A stretch of DNA of 64,000 nt from an uncultured Lachnospiraceae bacterium (lineage in GTDB: Bacteria > Bacillota > Clostridia > Lachnospirales > Lachnospiraceae). Shown one piece after another: positions 30,073 to 38,409 of the stretch (positions are counted from its first letter, which is position 1; each line of letters starts with the position of its first letter). The stretch spans positions 124,001 through 188,000 of the forward strand of contig CALWPY010000004.1 in NCBI GenBank assembly GCA_944383545.1, written 5' to 3'. The notes beneath the pieces are model-generated. The model was not told the origin of the DNA and did no database searches. It saw nothing but the letters and a program-made list of their open reading frames with translations. The translations under genes were made by a program, and so were the position numbers.

Positions 30073-30606
30073 TTAAAGCGACTTTCCAAGCTCATAAGCC
30101 TTTTTAGGAAACTCCGTACGTGCGGTCATTGACGGCATACCGCAGCCTGTTCCCAGAATCTGCCCCATGTCTTTAAAGTTAAGATAATTACATAATGTTT
30201 CATAATGAGCTTTTATGTCTTTCATTGTCCAGTCATTACTGTCCCAAGCAGCCACAATCAGGGCAGTTTTAAGTCCTCTTTGGGTCAGTTTTCCGTTAAA
30301 GCTGTAAAATCTGTCAATTACGTTTTTAAGCTGTGCGGAAAATCCAAAATAATATAACGGAGTCACAAATACCATCATATCCGTATTAAGAATTTTTTCA
30401 CGAAGCTCCGTCATATCGTCCTTAATACAGCACGGTCCGCTCATTCCGCAATAATCACATCCCATACAGGGTGAAAAATCACCGTGAGCAACGTCAAAAA
30501 CGCTTACTTCATGTCCTGCTTCCCTGGCACCTCTGATAAAATTATCTGCCAAAAGATTTGAAGAGCCTTTTTTATGAGGACTGCTTAAAATAACCAAAAT
30601 TTTCAT
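30073..30606 (-). CDS. NADPH-dependent FMN reductase / flavodoxin-fold protein
   Basis: 177 residues. It opens KILVILSSPHKKGSSNLLAD, the phosphate-binding loop of the FMN reductase family. The cysteine-rich DFSPCMGCDYCGMSGPCCIKDD resembles the iron-sulfur-flavoprotein type. VTPLYYFGFSAQLKNVIDRF is the flavin-contact region. It likely reduces flavin or quinones at the cost of NAD(P)H. It begins 27 bases after the TetR gene stop. Confidence 0.9.
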   Translation of the reverse strand: MKILVILSSPHKKGSSNLLADNFIRGAREAGHEVSVFDVAHGDFSPCMGCDYCGMSGPCCIKDDMTELREKILNTDMMVFVTPLYYFGFSAQLKNVIDRFYSFNGKLTQRGLKTALIVAAWDSNDWTMKDIKAHYETLCNYLNFKDMGQILGTGCGMPSMTARTEFPKKAYELGKSL

Positions 30607-30633
30607 ATTGCTCCACCTTCATTTCTAAAATAT

Positions 30634-31257
30634 TTAAGCTCCTAAAAGCTTCTTTACCTCGGCATAGGTAATCTCATAAATTGACATATATACATAATTT
30701 ACATTTGCCTCTTTCATTGCCTCACGTTGTTTTTCAGTCACAACTGTATACGGATAGATACCAAACATAAACGGAAAAAAGGAAAAGATAAAATCCTGCT
30801 TATCCTGAAAAGTCATTTCCGGAAAAAACTGATTCAGACAGTTTCTTACTTCACTGAGTGACTGACCATAAACAACCTTAAATTCTATCAGCCGTTCAAG
30901 CCGGCTGTTTTCCTCCATATCATAGTGATTCATGGACATAAGCTTAAGCAGATTTTTTCGTTCAACCAGTGAATCAGCCAGTGCGTGAGCAAATTCCAGG
31001 CGTGTCATTTTTTCATTTTGCTCCCTGATTTCTTTAAGCTTTGCATTCCACATCTCGTATTCTCTTTGCAAAAGAGCCAGAAATATCTCCTCTTTAGTCT
31101 GGAAATAATTATAAATTGACGTTCTTGTAAAGGAAGTAGCTGTCCCTATGTCCTTTATTGTTATTTCCTTAAAGCTCATGGTTTCATACAGAGAAGCACA
31201 TGCATTTATAATTTCCTCCTTTCGTGCGTTTGTTAATTCTACTGAAGCTTTCGGCAT
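30634..31257 (-). CDS. TetR-family transcriptional regulator
   Basis: 207 residues. The N-terminal HTH runs from about residue 10 to 55 (ITIKDIGTATSFTRTSIYNYFQTKEEIFLALL), followed by a helical ligand domain that I cannot assign. Two identical 13-base palindromes at 31286-31298 and 31322-31334 overlap its own promoter, so it almost certainly represses itself and the redox genes downstream (FMN reductase, aldo/keto reductase, flavodoxin lipoprotein). Effector unknown. Confidence 0.93.
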   Translation of the reverse strand: MPKASVELTNARKEEIINACASLYETMSFKEITIKDIGTATSFTRTSIYNYFQTKEEIFLALLQREYEMWNAKLKEIREQNEKMTRLEFAHALADSLVERKNLLKLMSMNHYDMEENSRLERLIEFKVVYGQSLSEVRNCLNQFFPEMTFQDKQDFIFSFFPFMFGIYPYTVVTEKQREAMKEANVNYVYMSIYEITYAEVKKLLGA

Positions 31258-31285
31258 ATCTTATTTTCTCCTTATCTTATCATTC

Positions 31286-31335
31286 TGACACTGTGTCACT
31301 ATCTGTATTATATCCTCATTCTGACACTGTGTCAA
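31286..31335 (-). promoter_or_regulatory. tetR operon promoter with twin palindromic operators
   Basis: On the minus strand, consensus TTGACA (31330-31335) and TATAAT (31307-31312) are spaced by exactly 17 bases. The palindrome TGACACTGTGTCA occurs at 31322-31334, over the -35 box, and again at 31286-31298, downstream of the -10 box. Bound TetR dimers at both would block polymerase. The copies share the flank ATTC and begin 36 bases apart. Confidence 0.9.
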
Positions 31336-31381
31336 CACATTATTTAATTTTAATATCGGACAATAATAACTTATTTTAAAA

Positions 31382-31425
31382 AATCAGGATATTCCCCGGT
31401 ACATTTACCGAAAAATATCCTGATT
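31382..31425 (-). terminator. Terminator of the thi operon
   Basis: AATCAGGATATT (31382-31393) pairs with AATATCCTGATT (31414-31425). On the minus strand the stem is followed by TTTTAAAATAAG. It lies 20 bases after the thiE stop. Confidence 0.85.
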
Positions 31426-31445
31426 CATTTTCAAAATTTTCTGAT

Positions 31446-32048
31446 TTAATTTAACTGTTCCAGATACTTCTCCACATCTTCACACGCCATAGCCCCGCTC
31501 ATCACGCAGGCTCCCACGGCTCCGCAGCGTCTTATATCTGAAATATTTTCAGAGCTGACACCGCCTATTGCATATACGGGAATTTTCGTGTTTTGACATA
31601 CCTGTTTTAAAAATTCAAGTCCTCTTCCGGGAAGCCCTTTCTTGCAGTCCGTTTCAAACACATGCCCTGCAGTAATATACGTACATCCGATTTTTTCAGC
31701 GATTAAAGCATCGTCTGCCGAATGGCAGGATGCACCGATTACTGAAAATTTAGATTTATCTTCATTACTTAGCTGTAATAACAGCAGAAGAGGAAGATGA
31801 ATTTTATCCGCACCGAGAGAAAGCGCCGCTTGGGCAAAGCTGTGCAATATGCAAGGTACATCATATTTCCTGCATATCTTCATCACTTCTTTGGCAAGCA
31901 CCGTATAATCCGTTTCTGAAAGGTCCTTTTCCCTTAAGATTATTCCTTTTGGCTTTGCCTTGGCTATCTTTTCAATACGTGTGAGGAAGTCTTCCTTACA
32001 TAGTTTTCTGTTGGTAACACACAAAATATCAGACATATAAGTAATCAT
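31446..32048 (-). CDS. thiE: Thiamine phosphate synthase (ThiE/TenI family)
   Basis: 200 residues, a TIM-barrel of the ThiE/TenI type: ILCVTNRKLC, GIILREKDLSE (pyrophosphate contact), ADKIHLPLL, VIGASCHSADDA, YITAGHVFETDCKKGLPGRG and VYAIGGVSSEN. It would join the thiazole and pyrimidine moieties into thiamine phosphate; a TenI-like aromatase role is the alternative in a thiazole-only operon. Its start overlaps the thiH end, with no distinct ribosome site, so it is probably translationally coupled. A second ATG lies at 32036. Confidence 0.85.
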   Translation of the reverse strand: MITYMSDILCVTNRKLCKEDFLTRIEKIAKAKPKGIILREKDLSETDYTVLAKEVMKICRKYDVPCILHSFAQAALSLGADKIHLPLLLLLQLSNEDKSKFSVIGASCHSADDALIAEKIGCTYITAGHVFETDCKKGLPGRGLEFLKQVCQNTKIPVYAIGGVSSENISDIRRCGAVGACVMSGAMACEDVEKYLEQLN

Positions 32049-33282
32049 TTAAAACAGGCTGCAGACCCTCATTGGCAATGTCTTTATACATCTTATCCAG
32101 ACTACGGCTGTCATTAATCTCAAACTGCTCATCGCCCTGCTCGCCGCCTGACTCCTTTCCGCTGTATTTTGTTTCATGGTCACCTATTCCTGTAGATACT
32201 CCTGCCGATACTTTGGTTGCCGCAATTTTAACAATTCCGTTTCTGAATTCGGCACTCTCGCGAGAAGATACCGTAATTCCTACAAATGGAAGGAAAATCC
32301 GGTAAGCACAGAGAATCTGGCAGAGCTGTCTTTCATGCACATCCAGAGGATTTATTTTATCATTGTTTATAATAGGTCTCAGTCTCGGACAGGAAAGTGA
32401 CATTTCTGCATAAGGATACTTACGTTGCAGGTAGTACACATGTAATGCGCTTGCCAGAGCATCCTTCCTGAAATCAGAAAGTCCGAGAAGAGCCGAAAAT
32501 GCAACTCCCCGCATACCGCCCATAAGAGCACGCTCCTGTGCATCAAAACGATAAGGCCATACACGCTTATGTCCCATAAGGTGCAGGGTTTCATACTTTT
32601 CAATATCGTAGGTTTCCTGAAATACAGTAACATAATCAGCACCGCATTCGTGCAGATAGCGGTATTCGTCAGTATTTACGGGATATATTTCAAGTCCGAC
32701 CATACGGAAATATTTTCTCGCAAGCTTACACGCTTCACCTATATACTCCACATCACTCTGGGCCCGGCTCTCTCCTGTCAGGATAAGTATTTCTTCCATA
32801 CCGCTTTCAGCAATGATTTTCATTTCACTCTCAATCTGTTCCATATTAAGTTTCATACGGTTTATGTGGTTATAACAGTTGAAACCGCAATATACACAGT
32901 AATTTTCACAGTAGTTTGCAATATAAAGCGGAGTAAAGATATATACCGTATTTCCAAAATGCCTGCTTGTCTCAAGCCTTGCCCTCTCTGCCATCTCCTC
33001 TAAGAAAGGCTCTGCCGCAGGAGAAAGCAGGGCTTTTAAATCTTCTATCGAGCAGGTTTCATGCTCCAATGCTGTTCTTACATCTTTAGCAGTATATTTT
33101 GAATAGTCATATGAGTTCATATGCCCCATTACATTTTTACATACATCTGACTCAATTTTTTCCATTCCCGGAAGATATTCCATAGGGTCCTTACGCGATG
33201 ACGGGTCTGTCTCCAGTCTGTGCTTTTTTTCAAGTGCTTCGGGAGATAAATATTCTGAGTCTACAAAAAACTGATTTTCCAT
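32029..33282 (-). CDS. thiH: 2-iminoacetate synthase ThiH (radical SAM)
   Basis: 417 residues. NYCENYCVYCGFNCYNHINR holds the CxxxCxxC iron-sulfur motif of radical SAM enzymes. EILILTGESRAQSDVEYIGE and the C-terminal SPGIGDHE-like VSTGIGDHETKY, with the tail GLQPVLNDYL, are typical of ThiH. It cleaves tyrosine to give dehydroglycine for the thiazole ring, the anaerobic alternative to glycine oxidase ThiO. It fits the thiS-F-G-H-E order. Confidence 0.95.
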   Translation of the reverse strand: MENQFFVDSEYLSPEALEKKHRLETDPSSRKDPMEYLPGMEKIESDVCKNVMGHMNSYDYSKYTAKDVRTALEHETCSIEDLKALLSPAAEPFLEEMAERARLETSRHFGNTVYIFTPLYIANYCENYCVYCGFNCYNHINRMKLNMEQIESEMKIIAESGMEEILILTGESRAQSDVEYIGEACKLARKYFRMVGLEIYPVNTDEYRYLHECGADYVTVFQETYDIEKYETLHLMGHKRVWPYRFDAQERALMGGMRGVAFSALLGLSDFRKDALASALHVYYLQRKYPYAEMSLSCPRLRPIINNDKINPLDVHERQLCQILCAYRIFLPFVGITVSSRESAEFRNGIVKIAATKVSAGVSTGIGDHETKYSGKESGGEQGDEQFEINDSRSLDKMYKDIANEGLQPVLNDYLYV

Positions 33283-33320
33283 TAATCATGCCTCCAAATC
33301 CGTAAAACTTTCTAAAAATC

Positions 33321-34088
33321 CTAGTCACGCAAAAATCCGGTGAGAGGGTCTGAGGCTGAAGCTCCTCTTGTAAGCACTCTTCCAAGTCCTGAAAGATATG
33401 CCTTTCTTCCTGCCTCTATTGCCTTACGGAATGCCTCTGCCATCATCGGAAGGTCTCCTGCCGTTGCAAGTGCCGTATTTGCCATAATAGCCGCAGCTCC
33501 CATTTCCATGGCTTCGCATGCCTGTGAAGGTCTTCCTATACCTGCGTCAACAATAATAGGAAGGTCGATTTCATCTATTAAAATCTGAATAAAATCTTTC
33601 GTTGCAAGACCTTTATTGGATCCAATCGGAGATGCAAGAGGCATTACCGCCGCCGCACCTGCATTTACAAGGTCACGGGCACAGTTTAAATCAGGGTACA
33701 TATAAGGCATTACCACAAAACCTTCCTTTGCCAGAATTTCAGTCGCCTTAATGGTCTCCTGATTGTCAGGAAGCAGGTATTTTGAATCACGCATAATCTC
33801 AATTTTTACAAAATCTCCACAGCCAAGCTCTCTGGCAAGTCTTGCAATGCGGACAGCTTCTTCCGCAGTTCTCGCACCGCTTGTATTTGGGAGAAGTGTA
33901 ATTCTCTTTGGAATAAAATCCAGAATATTTTCCTGTTCCTTTGTATTTGCACGGCGTACTGCAAGTGTTATTATTTCTGCACCTGCATACTTTACCGCCG
34001 CTTCAATAAGATTAAGGGAATACTTTCCCGAGCCTAAAATAAAACGGGAATTAAATTCGTGTCCGCCGATAATAAGTTTGTCATCCAT
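33321..34088 (-). CDS. thiG: Thiazole synthase
   Basis: 255 residues, full length. It begins [19 protein letters not shown] and contains [22 protein letters not shown] and the barrel signature [30 protein letters not shown] (read in parts at about 180-215). It builds the thiazole phosphate from deoxyxylulose phosphate, dehydroglycine and ThiS thiocarboxylate. Confidence 0.96.
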   Translation of the reverse strand: MDDKLIIGGHEFNSRFILGSGKYSLNLIEAAVKYAGAEIITLAVRRANTKEQENILDFIPKRITLLPNTSGARTAEEAVRIARLARELGCGDFVKIEIMRDSKYLLPDNQETIKATEILAKEGFVVMPYMYPDLNCARDLVNAGAAAVMPLASPIGSNKGLATKDFIQILIDEIDLPIIVDAGIGRPSQACEAMEMGAAAIMANTALATAGDLPMMAEAFRKAIEAGRKAYLSGLGRVLTRGASASDPLTGFLRD

Positions 34089-34175
34089 AATTCTGTTTCC
34101 TTCTTTCTGCTACAATAATTTATTGTTACTATTCTTATATTTAAAATAACCCTGTAAAATATCCAAAGAAATATT

Positions 34176-34844
34176 TTACGCTTCTGCTTCACCTGCTAAA
34201 ATTCGTAAAACCATATGCGCCTCATGTGCGGCACATATCATGACACGGGAAGAAATAAGCCCCATGCCGTCTTTTACATCACTCACTTCGTCTCCGCAGA
34301 TATAAAATTTATCTGTTATCTTTCTTGTCTTTATGTTATTTGCACTTCCAAGTCCTGCCATACCGGATGCCGCAATAAAATATTTATCAGTTATTTTTTC
34401 AAGCACCACATTGGTAAGCACGGCTTTACACTCAGGATTATCAAATGCTTCGCATATAATATCTGCATCCTGAAGCAGTTTCACGGCATTATCTTCATCA
34501 ATTCTCAAGGTATGCGTTTCAAGCTCAACATACGGCGCAATTTCTTTTAAATTTTCCGAAAGTGCCTCCGTTTTATACATTCCAATCTGAGATGCCTTGT
34601 ACTGCTGTCTGTTAAGATTTGTAATATCCACCCTGTCAAAATCAATTAGTATAAGCCTGCCTATTCCCGCACGGGCAAGCGCTATGGCAATATTCGAGCC
34701 AAGCCCTCCCAGTCCGCATATGGCAACTGTTGCATTTGAAATCTTTTTCTGAATTTTTTCTCCGTGGCGAAGTGCCAAAGCGGCATACATTTCTTCTCTC
34801 GATACTTTATCTCTCTGTACGGCTTTTCCTGCTTCTTCCGTCAT
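34176..34844 (-). CDS. thiF: ThiS adenylyltransferase ThiF
   Basis: 222 residues of the E1-like family. The ATP-binding part is AICGLGGLGSNIAIALARAG with LILIDFDRVDITNLNRQQY; ICEAFDNPECKAVLTN follows. It adenylates the ThiS C-terminus for sulfur transfer. It is shorter than E. coli ThiF, and the paired CxxC zinc sites are not evident, like other short clostridial ThiF proteins. Its ATG lies 3 bases after the thiS stop. Confidence 0.93.
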   Translation of the reverse strand: MTEEAGKAVQRDKVSREEMYAALALRHGEKIQKKISNATVAICGLGGLGSNIAIALARAGIGRLILIDFDRVDITNLNRQQYKASQIGMYKTEALSENLKEIAPYVELETHTLRIDEDNAVKLLQDADIICEAFDNPECKAVLTNVVLEKITDKYFIAASGMAGLGSANNIKTRKITDKFYICGDEVSDVKDGMGLISSRVMICAAHEAHMVLRILAGEAEA

Positions 34845-34847
34845 GTA

Positions 34848-35042
34848 TCAGCCACCTCCCACAAAGCTTACCACCTCAACCGTATCACCATCTGTAAAAA
34901 CCGTTTCAGCGTACTTTGCCTTGGGTACAATCTCACCGTTTTTTTCCACCGCAACACGCTTTAAATCATAGCCTGTGGCTTCAAGATATTCTGCTATGGT
35001 CTTTCCGGCAACGTCCTTTTCCTGCCCGTTAACTTTAACCAT
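34848..35042 (-). CDS. thiS: Sulfur carrier protein ThiS
   Basis: 64 residues with the ubiquitin-like beta-grasp fold. It begins [20 protein letters not shown] and ends VVSFVGGG. The C-terminal Gly-Gly receives the thiocarboxylate; here there are three glycines. GGAGGT lies 5-6 bases upstream of the ATG, just beyond the riboswitch terminator, so this is the first gene of the regulated operon. Confidence 0.94.
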   Translation of the reverse strand: MVKVNGQEKDVAGKTIAEYLEATGYDLKRVAVEKNGEIVPKAKYAETVFTDGDTVEVVSFVGGG

Positions 35043-35061
35043 TTCACTACCTCCGTAAAAT

Positions 35062-35098
35062 TAAAAAGAGGAAAGCTGCCAGCTCCGGTAACTTTCCC
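35062..35098 (-). terminator. Expression-platform terminator of the TPP riboswitch
   Basis: GGAAAG (35070-35075) and CTTTCC (35092-35097) form the base of a hairpin continued by GCC/GGT pairs. On the minus strand TCTTTTTAA follows directly. It lies between the aptamer and thiS, as expected for transcription attenuation when TPP is bound. Confidence 0.85.
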
Positions 35099-35120
35099 TA
35101 AAAGTACTCTTTATTCTAAA

Positions 35121-35223
35121 GTTTCCCTACGTTGGCATTACCCAAATCAGGTTATCGGTCGAAGGTCATACCTTCCTCTCAGCTTGTCCACACAATGCAG
35201 CCTCATCATATACAAGCTCCCGT
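35121..35223 (-). promoter_or_regulatory. TPP riboswitch (thi box)
   Basis: Read on the minus strand, the conserved elements appear in order: a GGGAGC 5' end, GCTGAGAGGAAGG, then GACC, AACCTGATTTGGGTAATGCC and ACGTAGGGAA. These match the thi-box aptamer that binds thiamine pyrophosphate. The terminator hairpin at 35062-35098 follows, and the thi genes lie downstream, so high TPP should stop transcription. Confidence 0.96.
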
Positions 35224-35241
35224 CAATTTATTTTTATATAT

Positions 35242-35270
35242 GTTATACAGGATTTTTATATAAAATGCAA
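35242..35270 (-). promoter_or_regulatory. Promoter of the thi operon
   Basis: Minus strand TTGCAT (35265-35270) and TATAAC (35242-35247) with a 17-base spacer. The aptamer begins about 19 bases beyond the -10 box, giving a short leader before the riboswitch. Confidence 0.72.
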
Positions 35271-35288
35271 GTCATTTGAAAGCATCCT

Positions 35289-37670
35289 TTACAAGCCAAA
35301 TGCACTTCCGACGGCATGTATGATAAATGCCATAAGCCATGCAATAAGACACTGTACGGCAACCGTCCAGACTGCCGCCTTTGTTCCTCCCATTTCTCTT
35401 TTTACTGTTGCAACCGCCGCAACACAAGGTGTGTAGAGCAAAGTAAATACAAGAAATACAAATGCCGTAAACGGAGTAAATAATGTTCCGAGCAGTGAGA
35501 CGTCGCCGCCCAGAAGCACGGTCAGTGTTGATACCACATTTTCCTTTGCCGTAAATCCCGTGATAAGTGCAGTTGAAACTCTCCAGTCACCGAATCCAAG
35601 CGGTGCAAATATCGGCGCCACAAATCCGCCGATTATTGCAAGGAGACTGTCTTCAGCAGTATCAACTACATTAAGTCTTACATCGAAGGTCTGTAAAAAC
35701 CAGATTACGATTGAGGCAAGGAAGATTATTGTAAATGCTTTCTTAATAAATCCTTTTGCTTTCTCAACAATCAGGTGCAGTACACTTTTCCCTGACGGGA
35801 AGCGGTAATTCGGAAGCTCCATTACAAAAGGCACCGGCTCTCCATGGAATTTTGTCTTCTTAAGAATCATTGCATAAAGCACGGCACAGAAAATCCCGAA
35901 GAAATACAGCCCCACCATAACAAGCGCCTGATATTTCCTTTCAAAAAATGCACCAACCATCATGGAATAAATAGGAAGCTTTGCGGTACAGCTCATAAAA
36001 GGTATAAGGAGAATCGTCATCTTACGGTCACGCTCACTGGAAAGTGTCCTAGTGGACATAATAGCAGGCACAGAACAACCAAATCCGATTAGCATAGGCA
36101 CTATACTTCTTCCTGAAAGCCCTATTTTTCTTAGAAGCCTGTCCATTACAAAAGCAACCCTTGCCATATAACCCGTATCTTCAAGTATTGAGAGGAAGAA
36201 AAACAGCGTAACAATGGTCGGAAGGAAACTAAGTACACTTCCTACGCCACTGCATATACCATCTATTACAAGCGAGTGAACTACTTCATTTACGTCTATT
36301 GCTTCAAGAAGTTTATCCACAGACGAAATAACATAATCCACGCCCATTGTCATCAAATCCGAAAGTGCCGCACCTATAAAGCTGAATGTCATGGCAAATA
36401 TGAGTGCCATAATTCCGATAAAACAAGGAATTGCAGTATATTTCCCTGTAAGGATTTTATCTATTGCCATGCTTCTTCTGTGCTCTTTGCTTTCATGGGG
36501 ACGTACCACGGTTTTTGCACATAAAGATTCTATAAACGTAAATCTCATATTGGCAAGTGCAGCTTCCCTGTCAAGTCCCGTCTCTTTTTCCATAATGGAA
36601 ACAAGCTGCATAAAAGCAGTTTCTTTTTCTTTTGTGAGATTCAGGCTGTCTGCTATCAGATTATCATTTTCCACAAGTTTAGTGGCGGCAAAACGGACAG
36701 GAAGCCCCTTTTCCTTTGCGTCAGGCTCCAACATATGTATCGCTGCATGAATACAGCGGTGTACTGCGCCCACAGGGTCTTTTTCATCCGTACTCGAAGG
36801 GCAGAAATCCACTCTTCCCGGTGTTTCCCTGTGTCTTGCCACATGAAGTGCATGGTCAATCAGTTCCTCGATTCCCTCATTTTTAGCCGCTGAAATAGGA
36901 ACAACGGGAATTCCAAGAATATTCTCTAATTCATTTACACGCACTGAGCCGCCGTTTGCCCTTACCTCATCCATCATATTAAGTGCAAGTACCATCGGAA
37001 TGTCAAGCTCCATGAGCTGCATTGTAAGATAGAGATTTCTCTCCATATTCGTTGCATCAATTATATTGATAATTCCTTCAGGATGAGTTTTCATCAAAAA
37101 GTCCCTTGTGACAATTTCCTCACTGGAATATGGAGAAAGGGAATAAATTCCCGGTAAATCAGTCACAACTGCTTCAGGATGATTACGTATTGTACCGTCC
37201 TTTCTGTCAACGGTTACACCCGGAAAATTTCCGACGTGCTGATTTGCTCCCGTAAGCTGATTAAACAGAGTTGTTTTTCCGCAATTCTGATTTCCCACTA
37301 ATGCAAATGTTATTTTCTTTCCCTTTGGAATTACATTTTCATTGCTGTGATTATGGTAAGGTCTTGCGCTTCCAAGTTCACCTACTCCGGGATGCTCTAT
37401 TGCTTCAACCCTTTGTTCAGTATGCGGTTTTATTTCTTTTTCATGTATGTCTTCAATTTCAATATTTCGTGCCTCGTCAAGCCTTAATGTAAGTTCATAT
37501 CCCCTTAATTCAATTTGCACAGGGTCTCCCATAGGTGCAATTTTTTGCAGGGTGACTTCCGTCTTAGGTGTGAGCCCCATATCCAGCAGATGGTGACGAA
37601 GCGCTCCGCTTCCTCCCACGGACCGGATATAAGCACTCTGACCGGGCTTTAATTCATCCATTGTAGTCAT
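35289..37670 (-). CDS. feoB: FeoA-FeoB fusion ferrous iron transporter
   Basis: 793 residues. Residues 1-75 are a complete FeoA-like SH3 domain (MDELKPGQSAYIRSVGGSG, then LLDMGLTPKTEV). A GTPase domain follows at about 115-285: FALVGNQNCGKTTLFNQLTG (G1), NFPGVTVDRK (G2), DLPGIYSLSP (G3) and NMMDE (G4). From about 400 onward there are the gate/core membrane segments, with LIGFGCSVPAIMST holding the conserved Cys. It imports Fe2+ into the cytoplasm. No separate FeoA gene is adjacent, as the fusion makes it needless. Confidence 0.96.
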   Translation of the reverse strand: MTTMDELKPGQSAYIRSVGGSGALRHHLLDMGLTPKTEVTLQKIAPMGDPVQIELRGYELTLRLDEARNIEIEDIHEKEIKPHTEQRVEAIEHPGVGELGSARPYHNHSNENVIPKGKKITFALVGNQNCGKTTLFNQLTGANQHVGNFPGVTVDRKDGTIRNHPEAVVTDLPGIYSLSPYSSEEIVTRDFLMKTHPEGIINIIDATNMERNLYLTMQLMELDIPMVLALNMMDEVRANGGSVRVNELENILGIPVVPISAAKNEGIEELIDHALHVARHRETPGRVDFCPSSTDEKDPVGAVHRCIHAAIHMLEPDAKEKGLPVRFAATKLVENDNLIADSLNLTKEKETAFMQLVSIMEKETGLDREAALANMRFTFIESLCAKTVVRPHESKEHRRSMAIDKILTGKYTAIPCFIGIMALIFAMTFSFIGAALSDLMTMGVDYVISSVDKLLEAIDVNEVVHSLVIDGICSGVGSVLSFLPTIVTLFFFLSILEDTGYMARVAFVMDRLLRKIGLSGRSIVPMLIGFGCSVPAIMSTRTLSSERDRKMTILLIPFMSCTAKLPIYSMMVGAFFERKYQALVMVGLYFFGIFCAVLYAMILKKTKFHGEPVPFVMELPNYRFPSGKSVLHLIVEKAKGFIKKAFTIIFLASIVIWFLQTFDVRLNVVDTAEDSLLAIIGGFVAPIFAPLGFGDWRVSTALITGFTAKENVVSTLTVLLGGDVSLLGTLFTPFTAFVFLVFTLLYTPCVAAVATVKREMGGTKAAVWTVAVQCLIAWLMAFIIHAVGSAFGL

Positions 37671-37692
37671 GTTATTACCTCTTTTGTATGTT

Positions 37693-38409
37693 TTACTTCA
37701 TGTAACTTTCTCCGGTTGCATAATCTATCTCTATTCCCGGCTGCACATTATATACGAATACACAGAAGCATACTCCTTCCCCCGAATCCTCGACGGAATA
37801 TGCCTCCATAAGGACACCGTCTGCCACAAGATTATCTCCAGTAAAAACAGGTGTTACTCTATATAATACATGATTTCCCGTCTCATGTACATATGAAGCT
37901 ATTTCATTTTCAAAAGGAAGCATACCCACTACATTAAAATACCTTGTTCCCGTAATGAGATTTTTTTCATTTGCATTCTCACCCGCAAGCTGAAATCCAA
38001 TCAGATGACAGCGGTTATATAAATACAGGTCATCTATTACTTCCGGATATTTTACGGTATGCCAGCCTGTCGGCCTTATTTCTCCTATATCTCCTCTCTC
38101 TTCAGTAGGCATAAGTTCGTCGCAGATATTTGCATATGCAACCCTACACCTTCCCAGAGAATCCAGCTCACTGTAATTTTCAAACACCTCCGTGGTATAA
38201 TCACTTTCATCAAAATAAGGCATATTTTCATTTACTATGTAGTAAGGCTCATCCGAATATTGCGGAATTTCCAGTGTTTCAAGTGAAATCTCTGCCTGTC
38301 CGGTTTCATCATTTTTACCCTGCCTGTATATCTCTTTGCTTACAATCAGGACACATATTGAAATTATGATAAGAAGAGTATATATTATTATCTTTTTTAC
38401 CGTTTTCAT
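37693..38409 (-). CDS. Exported DNA/RNA non-specific endonuclease
   Basis: 238 residues. One N-terminal membrane segment (about 6-25) is followed by a beta-beta-alpha-metal nuclease domain: LGRCRVAYANIC, RPTGWHTVKY, YLYNRCHLIGFQLAGENANE and NLITGTRYFNVVGM. The His of NRCHLIG is the catalytic residue in this EndA/streptodornase-like group, where other families have DRGH. It probably degrades extracellular DNA for nutrition or during DNA uptake. Its ATG overlaps the stop of the membrane protein gene upstream (ATGA), so they are coupled. Confidence 0.9.
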   Translation of the reverse strand: MKTVKKIIIYTLLIIISICVLIVSKEIYRQGKNDETGQAEISLETLEIPQYSDEPYYIVNENMPYFDESDYTTEVFENYSELDSLGRCRVAYANICDELMPTEERGDIGEIRPTGWHTVKYPEVIDDLYLYNRCHLIGFQLAGENANEKNLITGTRYFNVVGMLPFENEIASYVHETGNHVLYRVTPVFTGDNLVADGVLMEAYSVEDSGEGVCFCVFVYNVQPGIEIDYATGESYMK

